Below, in pieces: positions 33,301 through 41,114 of a stretch of DNA of 41,114 bases. The stretch comes from JASFYU01 sp045046905 (lineage in GTDB: Bacteria; Bacteroidota; Bacteroidia; Flavobacteriales; Flavobacteriaceae). Position numbers and translations under genes: made by a program. Within the stretch, counting starts at the first letter, position 1. The number at the start of each line of letters is the position of its first letter. Location: the NCBI GenBank assembly GCA_045046905.1, contig JASFYU010000012.1, forward strand, positions 1 to 41,114, given 5' to 3'. Below the pieces are notes generated by a model that was given only the letters and a program-made list of their open reading frames with translations, searched no databases and was not told where the DNA came from.

Positions 33301-35034
33301 ATGAAAACAAAAGTATTCTTACTTTACCTACTCGTATTTTCAATAGCATTGGCTTGTGTGCCAAGTGCTGGTACAGATGATGACCAAGGCGATGGGGAGA
33401 TTAATAATGGAGGCAATACTACAGAAAGGCCTATAATAGAACTCGCTCCCGAAGGGTTTTCAAATATTGGTATTACAATAGAATTACCAGAAAATGCGAA
33501 CTACAAAGCAGATGAACTTGTAGTTTCTTCCTTATTTACTGAAAATAGTGCCATTAAAAATACTTTTGGTGTGGCGCAAACCTTTTCTGGTAATGCTTTT
33601 GAACTGGTTTACGCAGTTAATACTAAAGGAGAATTATTGCTTATGAGTTTTGTGAATCCTTCAAAATCTAAAGAAGTAGTATTGAATGCAGAAAGCACTG
33701 CCATAGCAATGGTAATGCTTCATCCTTGGACAATGCATTTGTCAGTGAAAGCAAAGGAAGAAGCAGTAGAACATATAATAGGCCTATCCGATTTTAATTC
33801 TTTTAAGGCTCGAATAAGTAATTCAATTGCAAATAATAATATAGATTTCGGACCTACAAATACCATTTTGACTAGTCTAAATTCTTTGCAATCTAAATTG
33901 TCACAGCAATACATATCTGCTAAACCCGTGGCTCCATTATCTATTACCTATGGAGAGAAAAAAGTATCTATCAGAAATAATAGGAGTAGTATGGTTTATG
34001 GTATGCGTGTTTATGATGAAGAAAATAACCCCATAGGGAAACCTATTTACACTTATGGCGTTAACAAAAGTGTATTTTCCTTCTCAAATGCAATAAATTT
34101 AATTCAAGGTAATTTTGACATATTTCAACCTACAGACTATATAAATATTCCTATTGAAAGTAAAGGTAAACATACAATAAAGGCAACAAGTGGTTCAGTT
34201 TTGGATGGTACAGAAGAAGGTAAAGGAGCTGCATTTAGAAATAGTTTAGAATTATTATCAAATATAGTAGGCATATTTTCCTCAACTTTAGGTCAAGTTT
34301 TTAAGAATGCCCAATGTGGTATTTCAATAGGGTCATGGGCCTATAACAATCTAAAAACTGGCATAAGTTTACTAGTTCAGAATAAAAAAACTCCAAAAGA
34401 ATTTTTAAGTGAAGCAATAGCTATTATAGGAAAAAATTCTTCTGGACTTTATGATATAGCAAAAGAATGCTCTAAAGTACCAAAAAATAGTATGACTCAA
34501 ATTTTCAAAGCCATGAGCATTATAAGTAATTTAGAAAATGGTATAGTTACCTCTTTAAATATATTTGATTGGATGTACTATGATTCTAAAAGAGAATTTT
34601 GTGCGATTTTGGATGAGTATAGTGATTTTGTTGACTGTATTGATATTCAAATTTTAGAAACCAATGTAGATTTTGGAGAACAATATGTTGACTCCAAATC
34701 GTACAAAAATATAACTATTGTTAATGAAGGTGATGATATAATTTTTACCTTATCACTTGGCATTCCGGGAAATAATAGCTCAAATCCTAATAGTGGAATA
34801 AGGAATAATTATTATGGATTTAATTATATTTATGATGGTAGTGGCGTTGGAGAATTAATTGAAATGAAAACAGGTGAAACTAAAATTTTAAGAATAAAGT
34901 TTGAACCCTTGGAGGTTAAAAATTATGCAAATAGCTCTTTTTGGTTAACGCAAATTATATTCGGACGCTTTATTACTAGAAGGGATAAAGACCAAGTATT
35001 TTTAAGTGGAAAAGGATTAAAAAAACCAGAATAA
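33301..35034 (+). CDS. Large surface lipoprotein with ASH/choice-of-anchor-D-like C-terminus
   Basis: A 577-residue lipoprotein if started at 33301, where the leader repeats that of the previous gene (MKTKVFLLYLL, lipobox ALAC, Cys19); an ATG 18 bases earlier is less likely. A TDDDQGDGE linker follows. The body (about 40-450) is unassigned. The C-terminal ~120 residues (LETNVDFGEQYVDSKSYKNI to the end) look like an ASH/choice-of-anchor-D Ig-like domain. Its DNA appears more A+T-rich than neighbouring housekeeping genes, hinting at transfer or rapid divergence. It is the last gene of the operon, followed by a repeat-bearing gap. Confidence 0.75.
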   Translation: MKTKVFLLYLLVFSIALACVPSAGTDDDQGDGEINNGGNTTERPIIELAPEGFSNIGITIELPENANYKADELVVSSLFTENSAIKNTFGVAQTFSGNAFELVYAVNTKGELLLMSFVNPSKSKEVVLNAESTAIAMVMLHPWTMHLSVKAKEEAVEHIIGLSDFNSFKARISNSIANNNIDFGPTNTILTSLNSLQSKLSQQYISAKPVAPLSITYGEKKVSIRNNRSSMVYGMRVYDEENNPIGKPIYTYGVNKSVFSFSNAINLIQGNFDIFQPTDYINIPIESKGKHTIKATSGSVLDGTEEGKGAAFRNSLELLSNIVGIFSSTLGQVFKNAQCGISIGSWAYNNLKTGISLLVQNKKTPKEFLSEAIAIIGKNSSGLYDIAKECSKVPKNSMTQIFKAMSIISNLENGIVTSLNIFDWMYYDSKREFCAILDEYSDFVDCIDIQILETNVDFGEQYVDSKSYKNITIVNEGDDIIFTLSLGIPGNNSSNPNSGIRNNYYGFNYIYDGSGVGELIEMKTGETKILRIKFEPLEVKNYANSSFWLTQIIFGRFITRRDKDQVFLSGKGLKKPE

Positions 35035-35109
35035 ACTTTAAAAAATGGCATTCAAAATTATAGATGTCAATACCTTGAGAAGTGATTTGAGCCAATAATA
35101 AATAACTTT

Positions 35110-35170
35110 TTTATTCCCACCAGTGGGTTTAACCTGCCTTTGCCTTCAGGCAGGCCTGCTCCGAGGCAGT
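35110..35170. repeat. Palindromic repeat cluster after the surface operon
   Basis: Bases 35110-35131 are the reverse complement of the first 22 bases of the 24-base motif at 9647-9670. They are followed by CCTGCCTTTGCCTTCAGGCAGG (35133-35154), a hairpin of the same CCTGCC/GGCAGG type found near 22670 and 9559. No start codon follows the motif on the minus strand here, so this copy is an orphan. The cluster may help end transcription of the surface operon. Confidence 0.6.
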
Positions 35171-35244
35171 TTACTTTACATAGGGGTGTTTTCAATAGTA
35201 TTCCCTGAGTTACTACTAGTGGTTCTTAGGAGAAGCCTGTGCGC

Positions 35245-35273
35245 TTGCCTTTCCTTTAAAAGAGATAATATTG
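35245..35273 (+). promoter_or_regulatory. Possible promoter of tadA
   Basis: TTG at 35245-35247 and TAATATTG at 35266-35273 are separated by 18 bases, close to the spacing of a Bacteroidetes -33/-7 pair; the -7 box has one mismatch to TAnnTTTG. It would give a leader of about 40 bases. Confidence 0.35.
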
Positions 35274-35318
35274 TGTTCGAATAAAAATAAGTTTAAGTAA
35301 AAACCTCAAAATTATATA

Positions 35319-35777
35319 ATGCTACTACCCTTCGATGATACCTATTACATGAAAAAAGCCTTACAGGAGGCAGAATACGCCTTTGAGAATGGTGAGATTC
35401 CCGTTGGGGCGATAATTGTAGTTGAAGACAGGGTAATCGCTCGTGCTCACAATCTGACCGAGCAATTAAATGATGTTACCGCCCATGCTGAAATGCAGGC
35501 CATTACGTCTGCGGCCAACTTTTTGGGGGGTAAATACCTTCAGAACTGTACCCTTTATGTGACCTTAGAACCTTGTCAAATGTGTGCCGGCGCCTTGTAT
35601 TGGAGCCAGATTTCAAAAATTGTCTATGCTGCCACTGACCCCGAACGGGGCTGTGGCGCTATGGGAACAAAACTACACCCCAAGACTAAAATTTTAGGGG
35701 GTGTACTAGAAAATGAAGCTTCGGATCTCTTAAAACGCTTCTTTGCTCTAAAACGAAAAATAAAAGGTAGCGAATAG
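35319..35777 (+). CDS. tadA: tRNA-specific adenosine deaminase (TadA-type nucleoside deaminase)
   Basis: A 152-residue zinc-dependent deaminase, most likely converting the wobble adenosine of tRNA-Arg to inosine. The zinc ligands H56 (in HAE, with catalytic E58), C86 and C89 (EPCQMCAGA) are present, together with PVGAIIV near residue 28 and the family's DPERGCGAMGT block near 107. The length is usual. The first ATG is kept because homologues commonly start FDDxYYMKKAL. It is a single gene between the surface operon and the leftward csp gene. Confidence 0.93.
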   Translation: MLLPFDDTYYMKKALQEAEYAFENGEIPVGAIIVVEDRVIARAHNLTEQLNDVTAHAEMQAITSAANFLGGKYLQNCTLYVTLEPCQMCAGALYWSQISKIVYAATDPERGCGAMGTKLHPKTKILGGVLENEASDLLKRFFALKRKIKGSE

Positions 35778-36026
35778 CACGTTCTACAAAGAACTAAACC
35801 TGCTCGGCGATTCATGCTGGCAAACCCTTGTTATGGGTAAAAAGGAGAACTATGTAGTGAGAAGTCTTAGCGAAAGGCTACAGTGACCAGCGAACAACCA
35901 ACAAAGAATAGAAAGCGGAAAATGGCTTGTCGATGCGTTGTATCTGGTCTATTATCTTGTGTCTAACAGCGCAGCGGTCTTTTGTCTTTAATTGAATGCC
36001 GAACTCAATTCTATTCAAGAATATAG

Positions 36027-36221
36027 CTATACCGCCAGCTGCACTTGAGCGGCAACTATTCCTTTGCGCCCTTCTTCCTCTTGATATTCTACTTTGTCAC
36101 CTTCGTTAAGTTCAGTTCCGTTCAATGCCGTTGCATGAACAAAAATATCTTTTCCGGTCTCGTCGTTGGTAATAAATCCGAATCCTTTAGATCCGTTAAA
36201 AAATTTTACAGTTCCAGTCAT
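36027..36221 (-). CDS. Cold-shock domain protein
   Basis: A 64-residue CspA-type OB-fold protein binding single-stranded RNA or DNA. RNP1 (KGFGFI, residues 12-17) and RNP2 (DIFVH, 25-29) are intact. The length is typical. It reads leftward, 90 bases after the small membrane protein gene, and probably has its own promoter and leader in that gap. Temperature control is possible but cannot be judged from the sequence. Confidence 0.95.
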   Translation of the reverse strand: MTGTVKFFNGSKGFGFITNDETGKDIFVHATALNGTELNEGDKVEYQEEEGRKGIVAAQVQLAV

Positions 36222-36311
36222 ATTGATGAAAAATTTAAAATTTAAACAGACTCTAATGTATACTTTTTTGTGGAGACTTAGGTAAAAATAACGAATAAAA
36301 AATGTTGGAGT

Positions 36312-36569
36312 TTATTGATTTTCAGGTTTTTCTATCTCCTTCCCCTGCATTTTTCGAATATTTTCCTCGGTCAACATATAGTCCTTCATATTTTTGCCTT
36401 TGCTCTCCTTGAACAGAAAAAGAGGCATGGCCACCAAGAAAATACCGGCCGTACCAAAGCCGATACATTTATTGGCCAAAACCATTTCGGCCTCTTCCAA
36501 AGTGAAACCATAAATAATGGCTGCTACAGAGGCAAGGACCACGAATACGACGATGTATTTTAATTTCAT
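36312..36569 (-). CDS. Small two-helix membrane protein of unknown function
   Basis: An 85-residue protein with two hydrophobic segments (about 4-21 and 36-53) and a charged, Lys/Glu-rich C-terminal tail of about 30 residues. I do not recognise a named family; similar short proteins occur in Flavobacteriia. It lies 6 bases after the DUF3995 gene on the same strand, so it belongs to the aspS-ClC-DUF3995 transcription unit. Confidence 0.72.
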   Translation of the reverse strand: MKLKYIVVFVVLASVAAIIYGFTLEEAEMVLANKCIGFGTAGIFLVAMPLFLFKESKGKNMKDYMLTEENIRKMQGKEIEKPENQ

Positions 36570-36575
36570 ACTAAT

Positions 36576-37001
36576 TCAATACTGAGTTTGTATCATAAAT
36601 CCGAGAAAAGCTATTGAGATACACAAAGGAATAAAAAACTGTGTATCGCGCTTTGCGAACTTGGTAGATGTAATTTTTTTAAAGATACCGATATATTTAA
36701 AATCACCGACAGATCTCAATAAAAAGATAGAAGGTATGATCCAGCCGCCGTACAATACTAACCCATTCCCAAAGGGGCTTTGGAAAATAGCTATTTTAAA
36801 GGCATAGAAAAACGCGAAAAACAATAATCCAAGACCTACAATAATTGAAGAGGTGATTTTTGGATGAAGAACTATAACTCCTTTTTCAGTGGTCGGAAGT
36901 GCTTCGTTAGACCCCCATCTACCGCCTGCTGCCCAATAAAAATGTAGTATTGAAAGGCTGAGAAAAATAAGGATCAATATGATTCCAAAGAGTATAATCA
37001 T
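36576..37001 (-). CDS. DUF3995 membrane protein
   Basis: A 141-residue membrane protein with about four hydrophobic segments. The first is followed by HFYWAAGGRWGSNEALPT (about 20-37), the DUF3995 hallmark. Function of the family is unknown. It begins 9 bases after the ClC gene stop and is followed 6 bases later by a small membrane protein gene, all on the minus strand. Confidence 0.85.
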   Translation of the reverse strand: MIILFGIILILIFLSLSILHFYWAAGGRWGSNEALPTTEKGVIVLHPKITSSIIVGLGLLFFAFFYAFKIAIFQSPFGNGLVLYGGWIIPSIFLLRSVGDFKYIGIFKKITSTKFAKRDTQFFIPLCISIAFLGFMIQTQY

Positions 37002-37010
37002 ACGACAAAC

Positions 37011-38795
37011 CTATTTGGTGAAACTAATCAACTTTCGCCTATAGACGGTCAGCAGTTTTGATTTTGAAATAAAACCATGGTATTGCCCATTTTTGATTAC
37101 GGGAAGATTCCAGGCACCACTGTCTTGAAATTTTTGCATTACTTTTTCCATAGTATCCGTTTCATAGAAAATGTGTTCTGGCGCATTGTGCATATAATCC
37201 CCGACTATTGTGGTGTTGTACAATTTTTGGTCGAACATAAATTCCCTGATATCATCCAATAGCACAATGCCAATAAATTCTTGCTTATCATTGACCACCG
37301 GGAACAAATTTCGTGTAGATTTAGTGACTGCTTTATGTAGCATGTCACCTAATGACATTTCAGGGTAAATAGTGATAAAATTGGTCTCGATTACCTGATC
37401 CATGTTCAGCATCATCAATACATTTTTGTCCTTATCATGAGTCATAAGTTGCCCTCGTTTAGCTAATTCTGATACATAGATATTATGGGGAACATATTTT
37501 TTGGTGATTAAAAAAGAAATTGAAGCGACGATCATCAAGGGCACAAAAAGCTCATAACCCCCCGTAATTTCAGCAATTAAGAAAATTGCGGTCAAAGGTG
37601 CTTGCAGAACACCGGCCATTAGTCCTGCCATACCGACCATGGCGAAATTTGTTAATGATAATTGGTGGTTGAATAGATTACTGTAATTGATAATCATGGC
37701 AAGCAGATAACCAGAAATACTGCCCGTAAAAAGAGTCGGAGCAAAAACGCCCCCAACGCCACCTGCCCCAAAGGTAAATGACATGGCGATTACCTTAAAG
37801 GCAACCAAGCCTATAAGAAGTGCTGCTATGCCCCAAATATTATCGGTGGCCAAATCAAAAAAATTATTGGTGATAACCTCGGCAATATTCCCTTTTAGTA
37901 TGGCATTGATGGTCTCAAAACCTTCACCAAAGAGTGGGGGTATGAAAAATACGATGACCCCTATAACAACGCCTCCAATCAGCAAGCGTTTATAAGGGTT
38001 TTCAAAGCGCTTAAAAAAGGTGTCGACGGCAAAATATACTTTGCTAAAATATATAGAAGTCACCGCAGATGACACTCCTAGAAATATATAGAAAAGGACA
38101 TCATATAACTGAAATTTATCCTGTATCTTGAAATGGAGGAGGACATCATCACCAAAAAAGAAATATGAGGTCAAGACCGCCGAAATCGAGGCGAGCAATA
38201 AGGGGATCATCGAAGCGATGGTAAGTTCTAGGCTGAAAATTTCTACGGCAAAAATAATTGCTGCAATAGGGGCTTTGAATATTGAGGACATTGCTCCGGC
38301 AGCGGCACAGCCTATGAGCAATGTTCTTGCTGTCTGGTTTAGGTGGAACAAACGGGCGAAATTAGAGCCTAATGCTGCCCCAGTGGCCACGGTTGGGCCT
38401 TCAAGTCCTACGGAGCCCCCAAAGCCTACGGTTAACGGGGCCGTTAGTAAAGAGGCCCACATTTGATGCCTTGGCATAATTCCCTTTTGCTTTGAAATGG
38501 CATATAAAGTAGAGGGAATTCCGTGTCCGACTTTTTTATTGATTATATATTTTACGCCTAAAAGAACCAGTAACAAACCTATAATCGGAAAAATAAAATA
38601 AAAGAGTTGATGAATTTCTTTTATAAATTCACCTTCCAATAATTTCTGAATATAATGGGTCAGGTTTTTTAAAGCGACCGCTCCAAGGCCAGCCAATAAT
38701 CCAATGGCCACACTTAGTATATAAATAAATTGCCGATCGGAAATGTGTTTATATTTCCAAATTAAAAAGCGCGTTAATCGTGTTTTTTTTGGCAT
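37011..38795 (-). CDS. ClC family chloride channel/transporter with CBS domains
   Basis: A 594-residue ClC protein. The anion-path motifs are GHGIP (90-94), GGSVGLEGPT (126-135, with the gating glutamate E132) and GAGGVGGVFAP (343-353). The last ~140 residues are two CBS domains (about 460-590), likely nucleotide-binding regulators. By alignment with the ClC-ec1 pattern, the internal proton glutamate (E203 there) falls on I186 (FAVEIF), which suggests channel-like or uncoupled behaviour rather than strict 2:1 exchange. The position of Ser107 in GSGIP is His91. It lies 44 bases downstream of aspS, same strand. Confidence 0.93.
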   Translation of the reverse strand: MPKKTRLTRFLIWKYKHISDRQFIYILSVAIGLLAGLGAVALKNLTHYIQKLLEGEFIKEIHQLFYFIFPIIGLLLVLLGVKYIINKKVGHGIPSTLYAISKQKGIMPRHQMWASLLTAPLTVGFGGSVGLEGPTVATGAALGSNFARLFHLNQTARTLLIGCAAAGAMSSIFKAPIAAIIFAVEIFSLELTIASMIPLLLASISAVLTSYFFFGDDVLLHFKIQDKFQLYDVLFYIFLGVSSAVTSIYFSKVYFAVDTFFKRFENPYKRLLIGGVVIGVIVFFIPPLFGEGFETINAILKGNIAEVITNNFFDLATDNIWGIAALLIGLVAFKVIAMSFTFGAGGVGGVFAPTLFTGSISGYLLAMIINYSNLFNHQLSLTNFAMVGMAGLMAGVLQAPLTAIFLIAEITGGYELFVPLMIVASISFLITKKYVPHNIYVSELAKRGQLMTHDKDKNVLMMLNMDQVIETNFITIYPEMSLGDMLHKAVTKSTRNLFPVVNDKQEFIGIVLLDDIREFMFDQKLYNTTIVGDYMHNAPEHIFYETDTMEKVMQKFQDSGAWNLPVIKNGQYHGFISKSKLLTVYRRKLISFTK

Positions 38796-38839
38796 TTCCT
38801 AAGAGGAATAAAAAACCTGTATTTTACAGGATTTCAAAA

Positions 38840-40597
38840 TTAAGTTTTCTTCAAATCAAGCCTTAGGCTTAACTCTGCTAATTGTGCGTCATCAATAGGG
38901 GCAGGGGCATCAATCATCACATCGCGGCCGCTATTGTTTTTGGGGAAGGCGATAAAGTCTCGAATGGTCTCCTGTCCGCCAAGAATAGCGACCAATCGAT
39001 CCAAGCCAAAGGCAATGCCGCCATGGGGCGGGGCGCCATATTCAAAAGCGTTCATCAGAAAACCAAACTGCGCCTTGGCCTCTTCGGGGGTGAAGCCCAA
39101 ATGTTTGAACATGGTACTCTGTATTTCTTTGTCATGTATACGAATAGAGCCTCCGCCAATCTCATTACCGTTCAATACTAGGTCATAAGCATTGGCCCTT
39201 ACGGCACCTGGATCGGTTTCTAACAATTCTATTTGCCCTGGTTTTGGAGAGGTGAACGGGTGGTGCATGGCATGGTATTTTCCCGTTTCTTCATCGAGTT
39301 CTAATAATGGAAAATCTACGACCCAAAGTGGAGCAAATTCCTCAGGGTTTCTCAATTCTAAACGTTCTGCAAGTTCCATACGTAGGGCACTTAATTGTGT
39401 TCTGACCTTATGGGCATCACCTGAAAGCACACAAATAAGATCCCCAGCTTTTGCTCCGCTAGCCTCTGCCCATTTTGCCAAATCTTCTTGGTCGTAAAAT
39501 TTGTCTACAGATGATTTGTAAGTACCATCATCATTACATCGACAATATACCATTCCTAAAGCACCGACCTGTGGGCGCCTGACCCAATCGGTTAATTTGT
39601 CTATTTCTTTTCTTGTATAAGAGTTTCCGCCAGGTACTGCAATACCCACTACCAATTCGGCCGAATTAAATACCTTGAAATCTTTGTGTTGTGCTACGGC
39701 ATTCAATTCCCCAAACTCCATTCCAAATCGAATGTCGGGCTTGTCATTGCCGTATTTGCTCATGGCCTCATCATATGTCATTCTAGGGAAAGAATTGAGT
39801 TTAATACCCTTGATTTCTGTTAAAAGGTGTTTGGTCAGACCTTCAAAAGTAGTAATGATATCTTCCTGTTCTACAAAGGCCATTTCGCAATCGATTTGGG
39901 TGAATTCTGGCTGGCGATCGGCACGTAGGTCCTCGTCTCTAAAACATTTTACAATTTGAAAATATTTGTCCATACCCCCTATCATTAGCAGCTGCTTAAA
40001 GGTTTGAGGAGACTGCGGTAAGGCATAAAACTGCCCTTGATTCATACGGCTTGGAACCACAAAATCACGCGCCCCTTCTGGGGTAGACTTTATCAAGTAT
40101 GGTGTTTCAATCTCGATAAAACCCTGTCCTGACAAATAGTTGCGAACTTCCATTGCTACCTTGCTACGAAAGATAAGATTGTTTTTTACTGGGTTCCTAC
40201 GAATATCTAAGTAACGATATTTCATCCGTAGCTCTTCGCCACCGTCGGTTTTATCTTCAATGGTAAAAGGAGGGGTTTTAGATGCATTGAGTACTTTTAG
40301 TGAAGTCACCAATAGCTCGATATTTCCTGTTGCTATATTTGAATTTTTAGAAGCCCGCTCTATAACTTTTCCGCTAACCTGAATTACAAATTCGCGCCCC
40401 AAACTTCTTGCTTGTTCTAAGAGCTCGGTAGAAGTGCGCTCCTCGTCAAAAATAAGTTGGGTAATACCATAACGGTCTCTAAGATCTATCCATACCACAA
40501 AACCTTTATCTCGGGTCTTGTGTACCCAACCAGATAAGGTGACCGCTTGATCAATATGTGATTCCCTTAGTTCCCCGCAGTTGTGACTTCTATACAT
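38840..40597 (-). CDS. aspS: Aspartate--tRNA ligase
   Basis: A 585-residue class II aminoacyl-tRNA synthetase of the bacterial type. An N-terminal OB-fold anticodon-binding domain covers about 1-105, the flipping loop is QSPQTFKQLLM, motif 2 is FRDEDLRADRQPEFTQID, a GAD insertion domain follows, and motif 3 is GIAFGLDRLVAILGG near the C-terminus. Full length. It starts the leftward set that continues with ClC, DUF3995 and a small membrane protein gene. A TAAATTTG box and an inverted repeat lie just upstream. Confidence 0.97.
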   Translation of the reverse strand: MYRSHNCGELRESHIDQAVTLSGWVHKTRDKGFVVWIDLRDRYGITQLIFDEERTSTELLEQARSLGREFVIQVSGKVIERASKNSNIATGNIELLVTSLKVLNASKTPPFTIEDKTDGGEELRMKYRYLDIRRNPVKNNLIFRSKVAMEVRNYLSGQGFIEIETPYLIKSTPEGARDFVVPSRMNQGQFYALPQSPQTFKQLLMIGGMDKYFQIVKCFRDEDLRADRQPEFTQIDCEMAFVEQEDIITTFEGLTKHLLTEIKGIKLNSFPRMTYDEAMSKYGNDKPDIRFGMEFGELNAVAQHKDFKVFNSAELVVGIAVPGGNSYTRKEIDKLTDWVRRPQVGALGMVYCRCNDDGTYKSSVDKFYDQEDLAKWAEASGAKAGDLICVLSGDAHKVRTQLSALRMELAERLELRNPEEFAPLWVVDFPLLELDEETGKYHAMHHPFTSPKPGQIELLETDPGAVRANAYDLVLNGNEIGGGSIRIHDKEIQSTMFKHLGFTPEEAKAQFGFLMNAFEYGAPPHGGIAFGLDRLVAILGGQETIRDFIAFPKNNSGRDVMIDAPAPIDDAQLAELSLRLDLKKT

Positions 40598-40617
40598 ATA
40601 CCGTATTTAATAAAAGG

Positions 40618-40625
40618 CAAATTTA
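40618..40625 (-). promoter_or_regulatory. -7 box TAAATTTG of aspS
   Basis: On the minus strand TAAATTTG matches TAnnTTTG exactly, 20 bases before the aspS start codon. No TTG is seen at -33; an inverted repeat occupies the spacer instead. Confidence 0.5.
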
Positions 40626-40627
40626 AG

Positions 40628-40647
40628 AAGTATAGGGTAGTATACTT
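40628..40647. promoter_or_regulatory. Inverted repeat AAGTATA-6-TATACTT in the aspS promoter
   Basis: Perfect 7-base arms (AAGTATA at 40628-40634, TATACTT at 40641-40647) flank GGGTAG and lie just upstream of the -7 box. The position suits an operator or an activator site replacing the missing -33 element. Confidence 0.45.
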
Positions 40648-40896
40648 GATTTAATACAGCCGATTTTCAAGTGATTTACATACAAGTTGAATATTTTTTG
40701 TAAGATGTAATATACTGATAATTAGATAAATAATTTTTTAATGTAAATTAAATGTAAATAAATTGTTGCTTTTTTGTAAAGCATATTTAATTTTATGGTG
40801 TTATATGGCGACAGTGAAAGGTAAATGCAATGCAATGGGGCTTTGAGAATCTTAATTTAGGCCGAGATGACCAGAGGCGATTATAGGTGATTTTAA

Positions 40897-41055
40897 AAAC
40901 TGAAAACGATAAGCTTGGCACTTATATGCTGTGTATCACTTTTTTCACAAAATGGTGAACCTGAATTTGAATGCGAAGGAGGCCGGCTCAAGGGTAGCTA
41001 TCGGAATCAAAAGATGTTTTTCAGAAGAATACCTAATAACCTGAGTTCGACCTAA
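40897..41055 (+). pseudogene. Possible remnant of a secreted-protein gene (signal peptide without a start codon)
   Basis: The frame reads KLKTISLALICCVSLFSQ and then about 34 further residues to a stop at 41053-41055. The first part is a convincing signal peptide (basic, hydrophobic, ending FSQ), but the frame has a stop directly upstream and no ATG; only CTG or an internal TTG is available. It may be a decayed gene start or a frameshifted gene, or chance. No family is recognised. Confidence 0.3.
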
Positions 41056-41114
41056 GATTTGTGTACAGTTTAGATGCTTTTTTATTCAATTCGAAGCTGA
41101 ATTTTAGAAAGACT

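Larger units (their letters stand above)
40598..41114. other. Terminal 517-base stretch without an intact gene
   Basis: It contains the aspS promoter region at its left end, then strongly AT-rich DNA to about 40800, and a short frame reading like a signal peptide with no ATG at 40897-41055. No RNA gene or repeat seen elsewhere in the window was recognised. Confidence 0.5.

Overview
The window looks like a chromosomal stretch from a marine Flavobacteriaceae (Bacteroidetes), perhaps near Maribacter or Zobellia. The support is: a protein with a type IX secretion (T9SS) C-terminal sorting domain, many lipoproteins with short Bacteroidetes-type signal peptides, DUF3078 and DUF5723 outer-membrane barrels, a PiT-PhoU fusion, TAnnTTTG-type -7 promoter boxes, and little Shine-Dalgarno signal. 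Genus placement is inference. No rRNA, tRNA, CRISPR array or transposase gene was seen.

Region 1 (121-11372) is an accessory sugar-oxidation cluster. A leftward unit encodes an FAD-dependent GMC oxidoreductase, its Tat-signal small subunit (gluconate 2-dehydrogenase subunit 3 type) and a Tat-exported hydroxypyruvate-isomerase-like TIM barrel. A divergent rightward unit encodes a lipoprotein TIM barrel, a DinB protein, a NupG-like MFS transporter and a Gfo/Idh/MocA oxidoreductase. Beyond an ASCH-domain gene come a cytosolic TIM-barrel isomerase and two DUF1080 (3-keto-glycoside hydrolase type) lipoproteins. Together they suggest envelope oxidation of a glycoside or polyol to a keto-sugar, cleavage or isomerisation, import, and cytosolic NAD(P)-dependent conversion. 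A 24-nt hairpin motif lies just before the start codons of both the GMC gene and the first DUF1080 gene.

Region 2 (11403-22333) is mostly housekeeping: yicC-gmk-nadD in a tightly packed operon, a small STAS-like gene, a phosphate porin plus PiT-PhoU transporter pair, dgt, and dxs followed by a DUF3078 barrel.

Region 3 (22334-35318) starts with repeat-rich intergenic DNA and a PAS-LuxR regulator. It continues with a five-gene surface operon: a DUF5723 barrel, a 1618-residue T9SS cargo (two leucine-rich modules, four Calx-beta repeats, sorting domain), an Fn3-like lipoprotein and two large lipoproteins with almost identical leaders but unrelated bodies. This is the least described part of the window and the best candidate for an uncharacterised cell-surface system.

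Region 4 (35319-41114) holds tadA, a cold-shock protein gene and a leftward set aspS, ClC channel/transporter, DUF3995 protein and a small membrane protein. It ends in about 500 bases without an intact gene, containing a possible signal-peptide remnant.

Three copies of a dispersed hairpin repeat (1-121, 17841-17889, 22703-22822) and several GC-rich palindromes occupy the longer intergenic gaps.
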